Counted from the stretch's first letter, positions 34,785-49,700 are shown. The stretch: DNA of 64,000 nt from Siphonodentalium dalli (GCA_032622095.1 CP136066.1:46348911-46412910), one strand, 5' to 3'. Made by a program: numbers and translations. The notes: generated by a model not told the origin, from the sequence alone.

Positions 34785-35629
34785 CAGTGTTCGCGCTGTC
34801 GGTAGCGAAATTAGCCAATGGCTAATATTTTTCGAATTTGGCTAATAAAAATTTCATTTGGCTAAACTTTTGGCTAAACTTTTTTTTACCCCAAATGGAG
34901 ACGGAAAGTATGGCGTCAAAAAGCTAATACGGACATACGAAATGACGATAGTTGATGAGAGGAAGTTACTGAACAGACGAACGAACCTGACGAAGCACTA
35001 CTGAATACGACGAGACCGAAAGACATTAGTTTACTGACGCCTAAAAGTCTTCTGATGTTCAGACATTGGGATTTCCGTTGAGATCCTAACCAGCCTAATC
35101 GTCAAAACGTATAAGCTGTATATTGGTTATGTAATTGATTAACTCAATGGTTACGTAATGGGTGTTATAAAATGCATCCCGTCTATTAACCGGGCATCAC
35201 ATCATAAAATATTTGAATACAATATATATTCATCAGTTAACACCTTACTACAGTATAATAAGCCATCGTTAGTGGTCGTCGTGCCAAGGTGGCAGTATAG
35301 AGTAATTGCAATTAGTTTAGCGGATTATAATTATATAGAATATGTTATTTTCATGTTTGCGAATGCGAATGCCTGTGTGGTATGTGATGATATGTTCGTA
35401 TAATATTGTTTTTAAAGTTGTTATTTTACGTTGTTTTAAATATGTTTTCATTCTGAGTATAACAAATAAAGTTTAAAACAAATATTTTAGTCATTAATTG
35501 TGAACCGACCAGAAAACGATGATTTAATTTGGCTTTTTAATTTGGCTAAATTATTTTTCATTTGGCTAATAAAATGTTCATTTGGCTAAACTTTTGGCTA
35601 AAGTTTTTTTCGGTCCAGCGCGAACACTG
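34785..35629. mobile_element. hAT-type non-autonomous element, 845 bp, 8-bp TSD
   Basis: Ends are CAGTGTTCGCGCTG and its perfect inverse CAGCGCGAACACTG. The target duplication TTGGTGGG is perfect at 34777-34784 and 35630-35637. Just inside each end lie several copies of TTTGGCTAA in the same orientation at both ends, an asymmetric subterminal repeat set. The interior has no transposase; the open frame at 35158-35403 has no known motif. CAG termini with an 8-bp duplication define the hAT superfamily. Confidence 0.9.
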
Positions 35630-35637
35630 TTGGTGGG

Positions 35638-36327
35638 ACGCACGAAACCCAGATTGTGGCGCTACGTGCCTTGCTCTGCATTTCTTGTACTGGGACCCAA
35701 GCTGATTATAACATACATGTGTAGAACCGTCTTCGCTGCAGCCATATACAATATGGTATCGCCAATCAAAGTAGTGTTCTGTCCCAATAAATATGAATGT
35801 TTCTTACGTGGCGTTTACAAGTTAGCCCTCCGTAATCACGTTGTCCTCATCTTCAGTTGTCCATTTACAGGGCGTAATCAACGTCACCATACCTTACTAG
35901 TATTTAAATTAGCGCAGCACTTTTGTTTGCACAGTTTATATTTGCACATTATGAGTATGCGCATCGTTGTACGCGGATTCATACATGTATATGTGACAAA
36001 ATATGTCCACAAAAATGTTGAGTATCCGATGCACGGTGGTCATAGCCGCCTCATCTATCAAGAATCATGAGAATGTGAAGCATTTGCAGCGGCCACTAAC
36101 ACTAATCATCAAGATGTTTGTTCGGTTGGCCGAATGAGGATGTTGTGTACCTGGGACATATATTTATATATGGAAAATTAGACTTTAACTGGTGATCTTC
36201 CTTTCCTTGGGTGAAAAAAACACTATGATCCACATACATTTATGACACACGAGCCCTACAATGAATACCAACTTGTGTATACACATTCAAATCAAATGTC
36301 ATACATCTGAATTCGTAGTTCCTATTC
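35638..36327. other. Spacer between SDR loci
   Basis: The long open frame 35582-36070 begins inside the hAT end and has no domain. 36040-36200 (TCATGAGAATGTGAAGCATT then TGCAGCGGCCACTAACACTA) is an extra copy of the flank block repeated at 36430-36560, and at 14455-14590 in unit 1. Confidence 0.5.
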
Positions 36328-36700
36328 TATAAATAATGTATGTTTGTCTAAGTGAAACGAATTAAAACGTAACAATATTTAAATACGAGTGAGGTAGGTA
36401 TCGATGCATCTATCCCGCCTATTGACATAATGAGAATGTGAATCATTTGCAGCGTCCACTAACACTGACCATCACAACTTTTGTTCAGTTGGTAGAATGA
36501 TGATATCGTGTACCTGGAACAGATATGTATATAGCAAATTAGACATGAACGGATCATTGTTGTCTCAAAATGGGGTGAAGCAATAGGATCTTCATTAACA
36601 TACAACTATTTGTTCTTTGAATATTGTGACTGGAAATGCACGTGATATATGCGGGATAATCCAGTAATACCCCACATATTCCATACCAGTATATTATATA
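36040..36700. repeat. Local duplication of the SDR 3' flank block
   Basis: The ATGAGAATGTG...GCATTTGCAGC...CTAACACTGACCATCA block is present twice (36060-36200 and 36429-36560), but once in unit 1. Confidence 0.65.
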
Positions 36701-37329
36701 TACGTATTTCAGCATTAGCTATACCTATGTAACTTTTATACCGTTAGTGATCGGAATACATGGACCATATAAGTCTACATATTGTACACCATAAAGCCAC
36801 CAGTCTGCATAGAGTACGGACATCAAATGAGACCAGAACGCCCTAACATAATTTATCAACACAAGAAAATATACGGGTCAAACAGACGAGCTCCTTAGCA
36901 GTGATATTCGAGACGAAGTTCCCGGGATTAGTCCAGAGACCGTTGGGTCCATTCCAGACGGACGTCGTTAGATGGATTATGAGTTTACAACCATGGGCAA
37001 TAATGATCGATATTTCCGGTCATCAACAAACCACGCAACTATTCATTAAAGATTATATCACACAAGACTGTGGAATTCCATAACCCCAGATATTGACCGC
37101 GCAATACGATGCAAAAAACAAATCCTAATATATGAAGTACAAATAACGACAAAATAATATATAAAGATACTGGATCTCTTCCGGGTCACTATTACACCGA
37201 CATACTTTCATATACAAGAAAAAAAAAAAAAACGATTTCAAGACTACAAATAAATTGTTCTGTGGATAAAACACGGACAAACTAAGGATTGGATATATTA
37301 TTGGTCTATACACATGCAAAATAAAGGGG

Positions 37330-37335
37330 TTTATT
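37330..37335 (-). terminator. Candidate polyadenylation signal, DHRS11-like copy 2
   Basis: Minus-strand AATAAA about 300 bases beyond the stop, in the same GGAATAAACCCCTTT context as copy 1. Confidence 0.5.
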
Positions 37336-37634
37336 CCTGGTGTTGCAGATTAAAATAGTTCCAATTTAGCTTTGGTGGAGAGTGGGAACATTTACCCTTC
37401 AGGAGTGGCTGAATAGAGCGCTAATATATTACCAACCTGGAGTGGCGGCCTATAGGACTTCAGAAGGGAGATGGTAGCATTTCGTATGGAGGTCACTATG
37501 ACCCCGGTGTGTCATTGCTATATAATATACATCTCAAAAGTGGCAGAGTAGCATTCACATAGCGCTAAGACATTACTTCCCCGAAGAAGCAAACTAACAT
37601 TTTACTGCGACGTATAAGTGATATTTTGTAGATA

Positions 37635-37739
37635 TTATATGACTGTACTGCGACTAATTATGTCCGAGCTTACTTGAACGTGTGGTGAAGCTGATAGCGA
37701 ATAAATCAAAGCATCGGCGATGTCATCGGCTTGTAGAGA
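37635..37739 (-). CDS. DHRS11-like copy 2, last exon
   Basis: 35 codons ending TAA at 37637-37635. Acceptor TTTGTAG|TCT. Reads SLQADDIADALIYSLSASPH then VQVSSDIISRSTVI. Confidence 0.87.
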   Translation of the reverse strand, partial: SLQADDIADALIYSLSASPHVQVSSDIISRSTVI

Positions 37740-40700
37740 CTACAAAGAAAAGAGCAAGTCTAGAAGTAAAACGTATCCGTGTTCATGGGTTAAACGGAAA
37801 TTGCCCGTTCGAACCCAAAATCGTGGGAACATAATTTGAGGAGAGGCATCTCAAAACATACATTCATAGAATATATTGATAAAGTCTCAATATAGTATTC
37901 AAAGTACGTGGAAACCTTGTTATGAAATTTTAACTTTATTTGAGGAACTAGAGTGATTTATTAATCACATTTTGACATATATGATAAACAACTAACTACC
38001 AACAAACCTAACCTTGTTGCTTTCAAAAGCCGCGTTGGAGTTATACTACTAGATGTACATCACCGCTGGATATGGGATGTCCATGTGGTAACTAATTTAG
38101 TTATATAATTATATCACATGCAATTCAATGGGGGGGGGGGGGGGGTACAAAAATTGCAGAAATGTATGCTGGGTGCTCCGAGAAACAAAACGCGCGTTTT
38201 TTTTACAACCTCATGCATTTTTTTAATAAAGACATTTTGTGCACATATTTGACATATGTAACAGTTTAAAACATATTATAACTGCAAAAACACCTTATTT
38301 ATGTTACTGGGACCTTATATGGGCCTTAGTGGAGGTGACATTAAGCTGGAGCTGGCATGTTGCACACGGGACGGTGGTGTGAAACCTTCCTTCCCGACAA
38401 CTTTCAAAAGAAGCGTCCATAAATTGAAAACTGATACAAATAAACTTGTCATCATGACTATTGTAACTAAGAACTTTGGGGTACGTTCATACGCTGGCAA
38501 GTTTGCACGGTATGGTTTCGCAGGCATGGATATGTCTACATAATGGACGCATTATAATTTCCATGTATCAGTATGGAATTTGACCACTCAGGGAAATGTG
38601 TGACGAGAGTGTGCTAATAGGTCTTCCTGTGTGGTCAAATTCCATACTGCTAAATGGCTATTCTAATGCGTCCATATAGTGGACAAATAAAGTAACCAAA
38701 CAGAAGCTGACATGTGCACATAAACACTAGTATAAGGCAATTTTACAAAAAAAACAAATGATACATATTCCAGCATATCCCCTGTATACCCAGTGATATA
38801 TCATTTTCCCCTGCAAGCTATTACATGAACCGAACATGCAATTGTTTTCGCTATTTGGCTCTAACACATTTTAAGCTCATACAATCTCAGGACAATGAAC
38901 TAAATATTGACTTTCGAGTCATTGTTGAAATTAGGTAGACATATCCATGACAAATCAGTTGTTAAACTTCAGTTTAACTAGAGTTGACCTATTTAGAAAG
39001 TAGATCCACATCTAGAGATGATAGTTGCCAGGCTGCAATTGGAAATATTATTTTATAAAACGGGAACACGAAATAAGTATTAAACTATTATTTGGCTTAA
39101 TTCTATGGAAAACAATTGTGATTTGTTCAACCATATTTATTGACAATTGGTTTGCACATATGTTGTGAACTTATACGGGGACGTAAAACAACGCACCCAA
39201 ATTCGAGACCGCCGATTTCCTATATCATGCCATGAATCTCTACTTCGGCCTACGCCCGTAGATATCACATTCCACAAGTACAAAACCTGGGAACTTGTTC
39301 ATGTTCTGACCTAAATAAGGCAGGAATATATTTCTTTGTTAATACTTGTTCCTCGATAATCTACTTCAAATTTGGGAATGGTTCTAGCTCGAGATTGTAT
39401 GATTTTTAACTCAACTTGACGAAGTAAAGCTTGAGCTATTGCTATGGGTTGACGCCCCCCGTGGGTGCGTGCGTCCATCAACTATTTACTTTGGTTCACC
39501 AAACTTCGTATGGATCTTCGGGATGACCTCTAGATGGGAGCCATCGATTATTTTCGAAATTCGTTAAAAAAAATGGCCTCAGGAGCCATCTTGGATTTTA
39601 CACTTTGCATGACTAAATCCTTGGACAGGCAACATTCCTTCACCCGATCGTCACCAAACTTCATATGGATCTTCGGGGTGACTTGTTGATGGGATCCATC
39701 GATTATTTATTAAATTTGTTAAAAAAAACTTGGCCGCCAGCGGCCATCTTGGATTTCAAATTTGAATCCATCGGCACACCCTGCAGTCCGCATATATCGA
39801 AGAAATGTTTTATAAATTTACAGGCATGATTAGGATCACCTCCAGATAAGAGCTATATAATTTGAACGAATTTCGATGAAAAACGAAATTCGGCCAGTAC
39901 GTTAAATTTGTCAGACAAACTTTTGCTTCTGGAATCGTTCTCAGATCACTGATCGTGGCATTGATTGTTGATTCGTGATGCCCATGGAACTGGGAATGCA
40001 GAATATCGACGCAAAGTTCGACCGGTAGCATGACGGATTCGAAACCTCGACCGCATCGTAGGTGTATGTCGACCCACTAATCAACTGAACTATTCGCCCA
40101 CAAAAATGTACGTGACGGCAGTGGTAAGACCAGCGGAGCTAGGGGAAATAACGCCATAACGGTGTCTTGTAGTTTGCCATAGACAGCCCAATTCGTTGCA
40201 CATATCGAATTCGTGTTTGTGCTTACATGGGAGCGACTGTACCAAGCTTGGGCCGTTTCTTCGTCGAAATTACGCGCCAGAAACTCTGTCTCAACTAATC
40301 CAGGACTGATACTCTGAAACGAAACAAAAGTGAATAACGGTTTCAATGTGGTCCACGAATAAAATCAGCAAAATGCATCAAAGATATTATTTGATAACAC
40401 GGAGCTACCATTTGCACTGTTTCTATACCAGAGATTACTCATGTATCAATGCACTCATCCATGTTGTGTTCACTTACAATCAGGCCTCAAAATATAGTGA
40501 TGGTCATTTGCATACCGAGGTCCCCAGAGGGTGAATTTAGTGATGCTACCCTGCATAGTGGGCTAGCGTCACCGAAATTCATCCCTTGTGGTCCTGATTC
40601 TGCACGGCCTCACCTGCTACGGGAGACATAGACAACAGTTTTAGTTCCCAGATGGTGAAGAGGGTGGTGTGTACCCATTGGTTACCTCGATTATGCATGG

Positions 40701-43700
40701 TGTCGTCCAAATTTGGTGATAAATAAACGAAACAAGAAATTCAGCTTAACGCACGGAATTTTGGCACTTTTATAAAAATCATTGACTATATCTATCGGCT
40801 TTCGATAAAGCTGCTCATGAAACTAAATGCATGTTTCACGAAAGTGGTACATCAGATCGAGATGATGACCAAATTAATCCCTGGTCAGAAATATGTTTTC
40901 AAACATGACATTTGAAATAATAATTAACTTTTTGTCGTGTAAGAAAGAAACTGTAGATAATGACGATCGTCCACATCGGACTTTTACACAGCTGTCACTC
41001 AAATAATTATTAGATATGTTTAACCAGTCAGCGACTGAGCTGGTCGCTTGCTGAAAATTCTTTATCCGACACTAATGCAGCCACATGCATACTTTCAGTG
41101 TTAAATTGCCTGCATCAAATAGCTTTGTATTTCGCGACACATGTACATATAACTAATAGTGGTTACTGTATGTTATTTCGCGATATACGTACATAACAAA
41201 TAGTGGTTATATTACATGTATTTAGCGAGTCGCGACACATGTACAATACTAATAGTGGTTATTGCATTTATTTCGCTACACAATCATGTACATAACAAAT
41301 AGGAGTTATTACATATATTTCGCGACACATATACATCGCTAATACTCTGGCTATTACATTTTGTTACATTATGTGTTACAAATATTTATCCAATTGAGGA
41401 TACACACGGTCATTCTTATATGTTAATTAATATAAATGAAATGACTCTCCATGGCGAAATCATATGTGTTAGATAGTTGCGTCCCGAATAGAGGTGTAAA
41501 TATTTACAATCGGGCGTACACTGCCAAAAATATTTTCTCAATTCAGAAAAAAAAACCACTTGAAATGAGAAATTATCTTGGGAGAATAGCTAGAAAAATA
41601 AGACCAAGATATTTTCTAGGTCAAGAAATGAAAGGGTGGGAAAATTTCTTTTCTGAGAAAATTTCTTTAAGAAAACACAGTAATCTTAGTAAGAAAATCC
41701 TAGTAAAAAAATCTTAGTATAGATTTTTTTTCTTATTGTAGGAAAGATTGTATTTCTCGCATAAGTTAATTTTTCTTAAAATAAGATAAGTTTAAGATAC
41801 TGCGATTATCTTGGGAGAATAGCTAGAAATTTAAGAAAGCTCACAATTATTCTAGAACAAGAAATAATATTTTCTATAGTAAGAAATATCGTCAAGATAT
41901 TTTATCTTAAGTGTCGCCAATTTTTTCTAGAACGAGATTTTCTCAAGCAGGAAAATAAATCTAAGTAAGGAAAAACAAGTTTTCTTAAGTAGGAATATTT
42001 TCCCCATTTAGGAGAGATAATTAGAAAACAATTCTTAATTAAGAAAACATTTAATTTTAAATTAATATAGAATTTTTTCAAGATATATATATATGTATGT
42101 ATAATAGAGACAATAAGGTGACTTAAAAGGCACGGGAGGCCTTATAGTTGTCGAAAATATTAATATTTGTTTCAATCACCGTAAACAGAAAAACATACAG
42201 TTCCGTTCATATATACCATGGTCATGGCGTAAACAGCATATCATTAAAACCTACTAGTACTATATTTCACCCAAGCAAGAGCCTGCATGTTTGTGTTACA
42301 GAAGACAGCACAGTGTTACTGGCTAATCACACACAAATGATATAAACGCTCTTTATTAGTTCCATATTAGGAATTCAGCAACAAAGGGCACTCCTTATGT
42401 TTACCATCATAATATAAACAAACACCAGGAAAGTAACTGTTTATGCTTTTGTTTACAATCATGGTCCAACATATGACAATAACATATTGTTACTAATGCA
42501 ATATTTCTCATTTGTACACATTTTAATATTCTTTCTGTTTGTGGCGGTTTTTGACCGGTGGAAATATTTTCACAGCATACTCACCGCCATGGCCTCCCGT
42601 ACCTTTAAATATACAAACAACAATTTTCGTTACATTTATGTATTTCTAAAATTGCAAGAGTAAAAACAAGATACTGTGTACATTCCCGAAGTGAAACTAT
42701 ACAAAGTACCTGACAGGTACTACCTGTATCTTGTTCTGCCTCTTAAAATTGTATAAACCTATATACGCAACAAAAATATATTGATTGCTAATAATTACGC
42801 CTGACACATGATTTTCAACATGTTTATAGAAAGATTTATCTCAAATCTGTCGGTTGCAAAAAAAATATAACAATTTCTGTTATTTGAGTATCCAGTTCAA
42901 ATGATAGGAAAAAAATCACCACACATGACAAACTAAGCCCTGTATGTGCCTCAATAAACATTGTAAGCCTGTATTTTTAAATGCACCGATTCTACGACAG
43001 GTGGTGTGTAATAAACAAAGAAAGACCCTTGTATTAATGGATTTGTTGATACAGCACTTGTGCAATTGAGGAAAGATAGAACTCTAGGCTGTGCTGTTTA
43101 TTCTATCTTTGTGCGCTAGCGCTTGTGTCAAATCAACAAACCCATAAACAAAATTGTGACATTCTGTGTAATAACAGCATCAGCATGGTTTCAATAGCTG
43201 TGTCATGAATCATGCAGATTGCATGTTTACTGTTCAGGTACTAGCCCAAGTCTTTTCGGTATGCAACAGCTTGGGATATCAAATACAGTAATGCCCTAAG
43301 TACCGGTGTAATTGACTCCTTAAACACAGCAGAATTATTCATAACTTTTCAGGATTTAGTCAGAAATATGGCTTGTTGTCATTCATCGGAAAGCTCTCCC
43401 CAAAAGCTTTCCGATGAATGGCAACAAGCCATATTGCCGACTAAATCCTGAAAAGTTTGCCATAATTCTGCTGTGGTTAAGGAGTCGATTACTTAGAGCA
43501 TTACTGTACATGAAACTGTTTTGGACCGAGTCCTGTCTGGCTACTCTTCTATATTATAACCTATCCAGATTTCATTGTTCAAAGGGTCACCATGAATCAC
43601 TCAATTAAACAATCATGATGATGTTGAGTGTTTTGCTTATCGCTCACTATTTAAGTGCTGTATATAAACAAACGATTGACTCACACAAAGTGTGTTTTGT

Positions 43701-46700
43701 GGATAATAATGCATTCATATGAACATTATCATATACTATTAGTATATTCTTGGGAAACTTTTTGCAAATGTTATTTTTAAATTATAACCTATAACGAAGG
43801 CCATCCATTCCTTTAAGTTCCAAAGATGTAAGGAAAATCACTGCATTTTAATTGCATACCGCATCCATCATGGTGCAACTATTTTTTGTTCAAGCAGTAA
43901 CCTTACCATGGTGTTGGAAATTACTGCAGTGTAATACCGCAGCATTACTGGGGTAACACCACGTTAGAGATGGTCAATTACTTTAAGTATATGCGGGTTT
44001 GAAATCATCATGCTTGCATGGGAAAGGCTGCCCTCTATGTTCTTATAAAAAAAGCGTCAATTTGACCTAATCTGAAGAAATACTGGTAGTGCTATAATCA
44101 AGATAACTTCAGCCCACAATTCTGGGCGTAAAGTCCATTATAGAAGAACATCGGGATGGGACTCGGTCAAGAACAGCATCAACCCAACCGATACCACAAG
44201 TTGTGTACCGGGAAAACTTGGGTCTAAACAGGTACTAGTGCATGCATGTATTACAAGCATTAAAGGGTACACTGATTCCGGCCATTTATGAGATCATCGC
44301 CTTTTATACTCAACAGAATATATGCAACAAATGGAATGAATTTGACCCATGATATGGGACTTAAAGAGCTTTGGTCTGTCTTCTACTGGAAACAACTCTT
44401 AAATTTATTAAGAGTTTATCAAGTTTTTTTCACAGTATAGTCTACATGTTAGTATAGCACTAGTACTCCCAGACTTTTTGTGATAAAAATGCGGATAAAA
44501 GTGCAGAATTCCATATACATGTACTTGTTTTAAATTGATGAATTAAGTGCATGAGCGGCTTTAGAGTTCTTTGAAGTGCAGTCATGCAAAATAACATAAA
44601 AGTTTGTAAAAAAAGGTACATGTACATACTACTACAATTATAGCGGTATGAAGTGTCTGGAGCACCTTTGATGGATAGAAGCGAATGTAAAACAGGCCTT
44701 TAAATTTTGCAAGAATCAAACTATAGCATTTCTACATCAAATCAGCTGCTTTTTACCAGACTCAAACTAAGAATCATGATTCTGACTCTAATCATACTAA
44801 AATCCCTACAAAATAATCTACTGGTGCACAGATATTTCATTGAGTGTTTCAAATCATTTTGATGGGACCCAAGGCACTCACAGTGAGTAGTAAATATGCC
44901 AAACATACTGTATAACATACAACAGTTCGTAAAAACATCACCACTAAGAAAAACATGATTACTGGTTCCTATATTAATTATTGAAAGTTTTCCAATAATG
45001 CAATTTCTCCTGTTGGAACCACCGCTATGTAAACAAAACTGTTACAGTGATTTGTCAACAAACATTGCTACTAGTAATCGCGTAGAGGGTTAAAAATATT
45101 TTAGTCTAAATATTATTTTCAGAATATTTTTCAAATGCTTTGGCCTTGCAATGTTTAACCCTTTCATGATGGGAGATGCGCTGGTGCAGCATTACCGCCA
45201 TTAAAGATCATGTACCAGTGAATTCTTGAAAATAAACAAGTCTCACATTGCGAGCATCACATGTATAAACAAATGCAATGGATTACAAGGTCAAGGTAAA
45301 TATTGTTAGGCCATGTATTCTCTTATATATGTGAGGCTCTATTTTGGAGACCAGCAAATATAAGAGAATGCATTGGCGCAGGGTTTTAGCAAAATTTCAG
45401 GAATCTCCAGTCATGGAAGGTTTAAGTTTTATTAAACTTTGGCATCTTATTGGACTTATTCAACACTGGTTGGTAATGTCATTTTAACAGTGATGTTTAT
45501 CAGAATTGCTAGCATGCAATGCCATTCTTTCACATAAATTACTCACAAAATATCGAAAGACCAGATGTGAGTATAATATAAATTTATCACCCCATTTTAT
45601 GCAGGGATACATACAATAAACATAACATATGTTACTAGTATGCTTTAAAGTCAACATGGAAAATTAAAGGTAAACAATCTCTCCATGGTCTCCATATCAT
45701 TAGATTCTAAGAACAACATTTCTTAATAAATTAATTACCAAAACATAATGCTACAGTAATGGCCAAAGTAATCGACCACTTAACCACAGCTGAATTATGG
45801 GTAATTTTTCAGGATTTAGTCGGAAATATGACTTGTTGCCATTCATCGGAAAGCTCTCCCCAAGAGCTTTCCGATGAATGGCAACAAGCCAATTAATTCT
45901 GCTGTGGTTAAGTGGTCAATTACTTTGGGCATTACTGTAACTACTGTCAACTCTAGTGTAACATTTTCCAAAACGTGTTATAAATCAACATTTTGTTCAT
46001 CGCAACTTGGTATCAAGATTATGTCAATCGACTCATTGAATATTTGCTAGGCCGGGAAATATTCAAGGTGGTGAAAAATAACAGATTTCAAAAAATTATA
46101 TTTTATAACTCAGAACATTAAAGGGTGTGTTCCTCAACTCGAATAAATTATTTTTACCCCTGAAGCCAAAGAAATGGTAATTGAGGAGCGTGAACTCAGA
46201 TTATCTGTCTTTAAATGTACATGTATGGTACATGTCTAAGCCACATTAAGCTCCTTGTACAGATTACTTGGTGATACAGCAGGTTGACAAAGATAAAGGA
46301 ACATCAGAATATTTTTATTCTGTGATGGATTTTAAGGCCTGTATGTGTGTACATGTACATGAATCTGATTTATTGACATGCTGCAATAATTTGTCACTTA
46401 AAGTGATGTGAAACACTCCAATAGGGTGATAAAATATAAATGGAGAATAATCTTGTTCAAAGTAGTACTTTTTACAAATATTATATCCAAATTAACAACA
46501 CACACCATCATTCGTATACATAATTAAATGCAGTAACTATCAAAGGCGAACTCGTTTTCGTTATATTATCGCCGATAGAATGGCCCAGAATCGAGTAGTA
46601 AATATTCACAATTGAGCGTAGTTCAGACAATGTTTTCTATGGAGTAATACGGTTGATTTGCTTTAGATTTTCGGCTATGTTAGTAGAATGCTACCTTCTT

Positions 46701-49700
46701 CCAGTTGGCATAGCGCCTTGGTACTAACTGATCAGTTTCACACACCAGAACAAGTGCATAATATATCTTTAAAAGTTCATATCCTTCAGACAAGCTCAGA
46801 AACAAGGCTTGAGACTGATCCATGGGTACTGTTGTGCTTTGTGTAGAGATATGAAACTGGTACACCTCCAAATTCTGGTCAATGTATTATGAAGTACGGT
46901 ATAACAAAGGTTATGCATACACTGGATGCCATAGTGCACATTTTCTGAGACTCATACAGGTACATACAGAAGCATACAGGTACATGTATGTTGTAGAATT
47001 GAATTCACTAACTTCACTTGCCATGATTTTCACCACTAAGTCTGATAAAATGTAGACGTCACTGATCGGTCTCCATCAAGGAAGGAATGGATGTGTCATT
47101 TTTGCCTTTGATGAAGACATTGGTCATCATGTGGTTATATATTAAAGCCTCCCCTTCGCTGCACAGTACTGGATTCAGTGCATACCGTCCATTGGTATAC
47201 ATATGGTACATGTATATAGCCAGGACTGTCACAAAGCAACAACTCACATTATGTCATGCATGGACGAATACCGATAACATCTAGATTACATGTATCCATT
47301 ACATGTACACCGAATAACATTTGAAATCCTTCCTCATCCAGAATTAATAATATTGGTATCAAGGGTAATCATTATCTGCAAGAAACACTCAGGAAACATG
47401 ATTCTATGATTGGTTATCATATATCAGGCCTTGAATGAAATTTGTATGTCTCAATCCAGTCAGGCAGCTCTTCCTGTCTGAAAAATAAGATTTGAATGCT
47501 TGTAATGACATCAGAAAAACGGAATGACTAATCATGTACATATTATTAAGATGTACGGTCCAAATTAATCACCGGGGGGGGGGGCAGTTATAACAGTAAT
47601 GTTATCCATTCAAACGCTGCATGTTGGTCAGAATCAGCTACAAATACATATATTTACATACTAAGTGTTGTCATCACTAAATCCAGCATATTGATTGGTC
47701 GGCGCCCACGTGGCTAGTTGCAGTTATTTCTCGGTGAATGCGCAACGGCTCATAACACCAAGCTCACAACACCATCCATACGTCATTGGGTTTGGAAAGA
47801 CGAACGCGTAATGTTTTGGGCGCATTTGGACTCGCGCAGGATTGACTTAATACATCATCTGGTTGCAATATGAAGAGAAATTATTCCTATTAACTTTTGC
47901 CAAGGGTGCTATTGGGTACTTTGGGCTGTTTTTGTCACGATACAATATTCAATTTAAATACATTTACAAAAGTGGCTTTTTCGCTAAATGTATATAAATA
48001 TAAGGATTAACTGTCATGTGGACTATTTTAATGGAGATATAACCGTGAGGTAAGTGGTCATAACTTGTATGTAAAACCCTTTGGGTTTTACACAAGTTAT
48101 GTCCACTTACCTCACGGTTACATCTCCATAAAAACAGTCCACATGACAGTTAATACTTATGTACATGTACTAGTAGCATATACCGTTGTAACAGGATACC
48201 TCCCCTTAAATATCTCCCCACTCACGATACCCACATGAATGACTAAAATAAAATTTCACTCATTTGATATGTTACTTGAACAAACAAAATTAAATAAAAA
48301 ACAAACGTAAATCTCATAAAACATCTTTTTCGGGCCATTTCATGGTCAAACGATATCAAAAGGGTGAATTTTCTTTTAGTCATATATTGGGGGAATGTCA
48401 GGGAATTACAGTAATGCCCAAAGTAAGTGACCACTTAACCTCAGGATTGTGGGTAATTTTTCAGGATTTATTCAGAAATATGGCTTGTGTGGTCTCACAC
48501 CAGAAACTTCTAACACAGCAGTACTAGAAAGGTTACCGCTTCAACACTGCACAAAATCGGTTGATATTTATGTAAAATATACTAAGCAGACTAGGTGTTA
48601 TGTATTGCTCCGCGTACCTATTTGTCCATGTACCTAAGAATAAGTCAAGCCATGTTCCATGTGTGAGGTATGGCTACATGTATACTCAAAGTAATTGGCC
48701 ACCTCTTTTTTTCCAAATATGTATTTTCAGACTCACAACTTCAATTTTCTCTCATTTTATAGAATATGGATTAACCTTAATATCCAAATCATATATACAT
48801 GAGTAGTACAATCCACATAAAACAATTTTGGATAACCACTGTCTTGGTTTACATGTGATATTGACCCCATTAACCCTCTTAATAATGCCAACTATGTCAG
48901 TGTCTACCAGTCGATTGCAGAATTCTACCCTGCGATCGCTTATCTGGCAAATTTTTACTGCAGAACTATCCCATGTATTAAACAATTTCTCCTCCAATGG
49001 TATCAGAAAACAGTTATATGCTGGTATCTCACTCATCTCATTTGCATCTTTTTCAAAGTCGAGGTAATGACTAGTTGTCATTTTTTAAAGTGCATACATA
49101 GCGTTGCGATCACCAATATACATGTTTGTACATGTCATGACATCACGAGGTACAAATCTGCGTTCTACTGGTAGACAATGACCATTTTAGTCATAATAAT
49201 CTAAACTAAGTTACCAAGCACCTTCTCGTGAATTGTATGCTCCGGTGTTTTTTTCGGTTTCCGGTCAAACCAAGTTGTTGTCTGGCTGGGGTAGATTTTA
49301 TTTTTCTGGGGGGGGGGGGGGCAATGGTCAGTGGAAAAAACTGCAGTTTTTGCTGTTTTGGGGGGGGGGGGGGCGGTACCCAAAACCGAAGAAAACAGTT
49401 TTTTTTCACCCTGTGTCTGCAGTTTCCCCCCCCCCCCCCATTTTTAAGGTCCATAATTATGAGGATAGCGGTATATACATGTATTGGTGACAATGTACAA
49501 ATATTCATCTGCATGGTAGCTATAGATTATAAACTCACCACTGGTATTTTGGCGAACAGACTTCCAGTAATATTTCACCTGTCATTTGTTCATTGCCACG
49601 TGTCTAGCTTGACAGGACCCATGCACGCTTAGACTAATCATGGGCGAAATCAATCTTCATATGTTGGAAGATGAGAGGGCATGATGCCGCATCCACCATG

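Noticed and set aside
35582-36070. 162-residue plus-strand frame
   Set aside because: Starts inside the hAT right end, crosses its target duplication, and has no domain or splice context.
49201-49632. Three overlapping 85-134 residue frames
   Set aside because: Caused by poly(G)/poly(C) tracts; no consistent coding signal.
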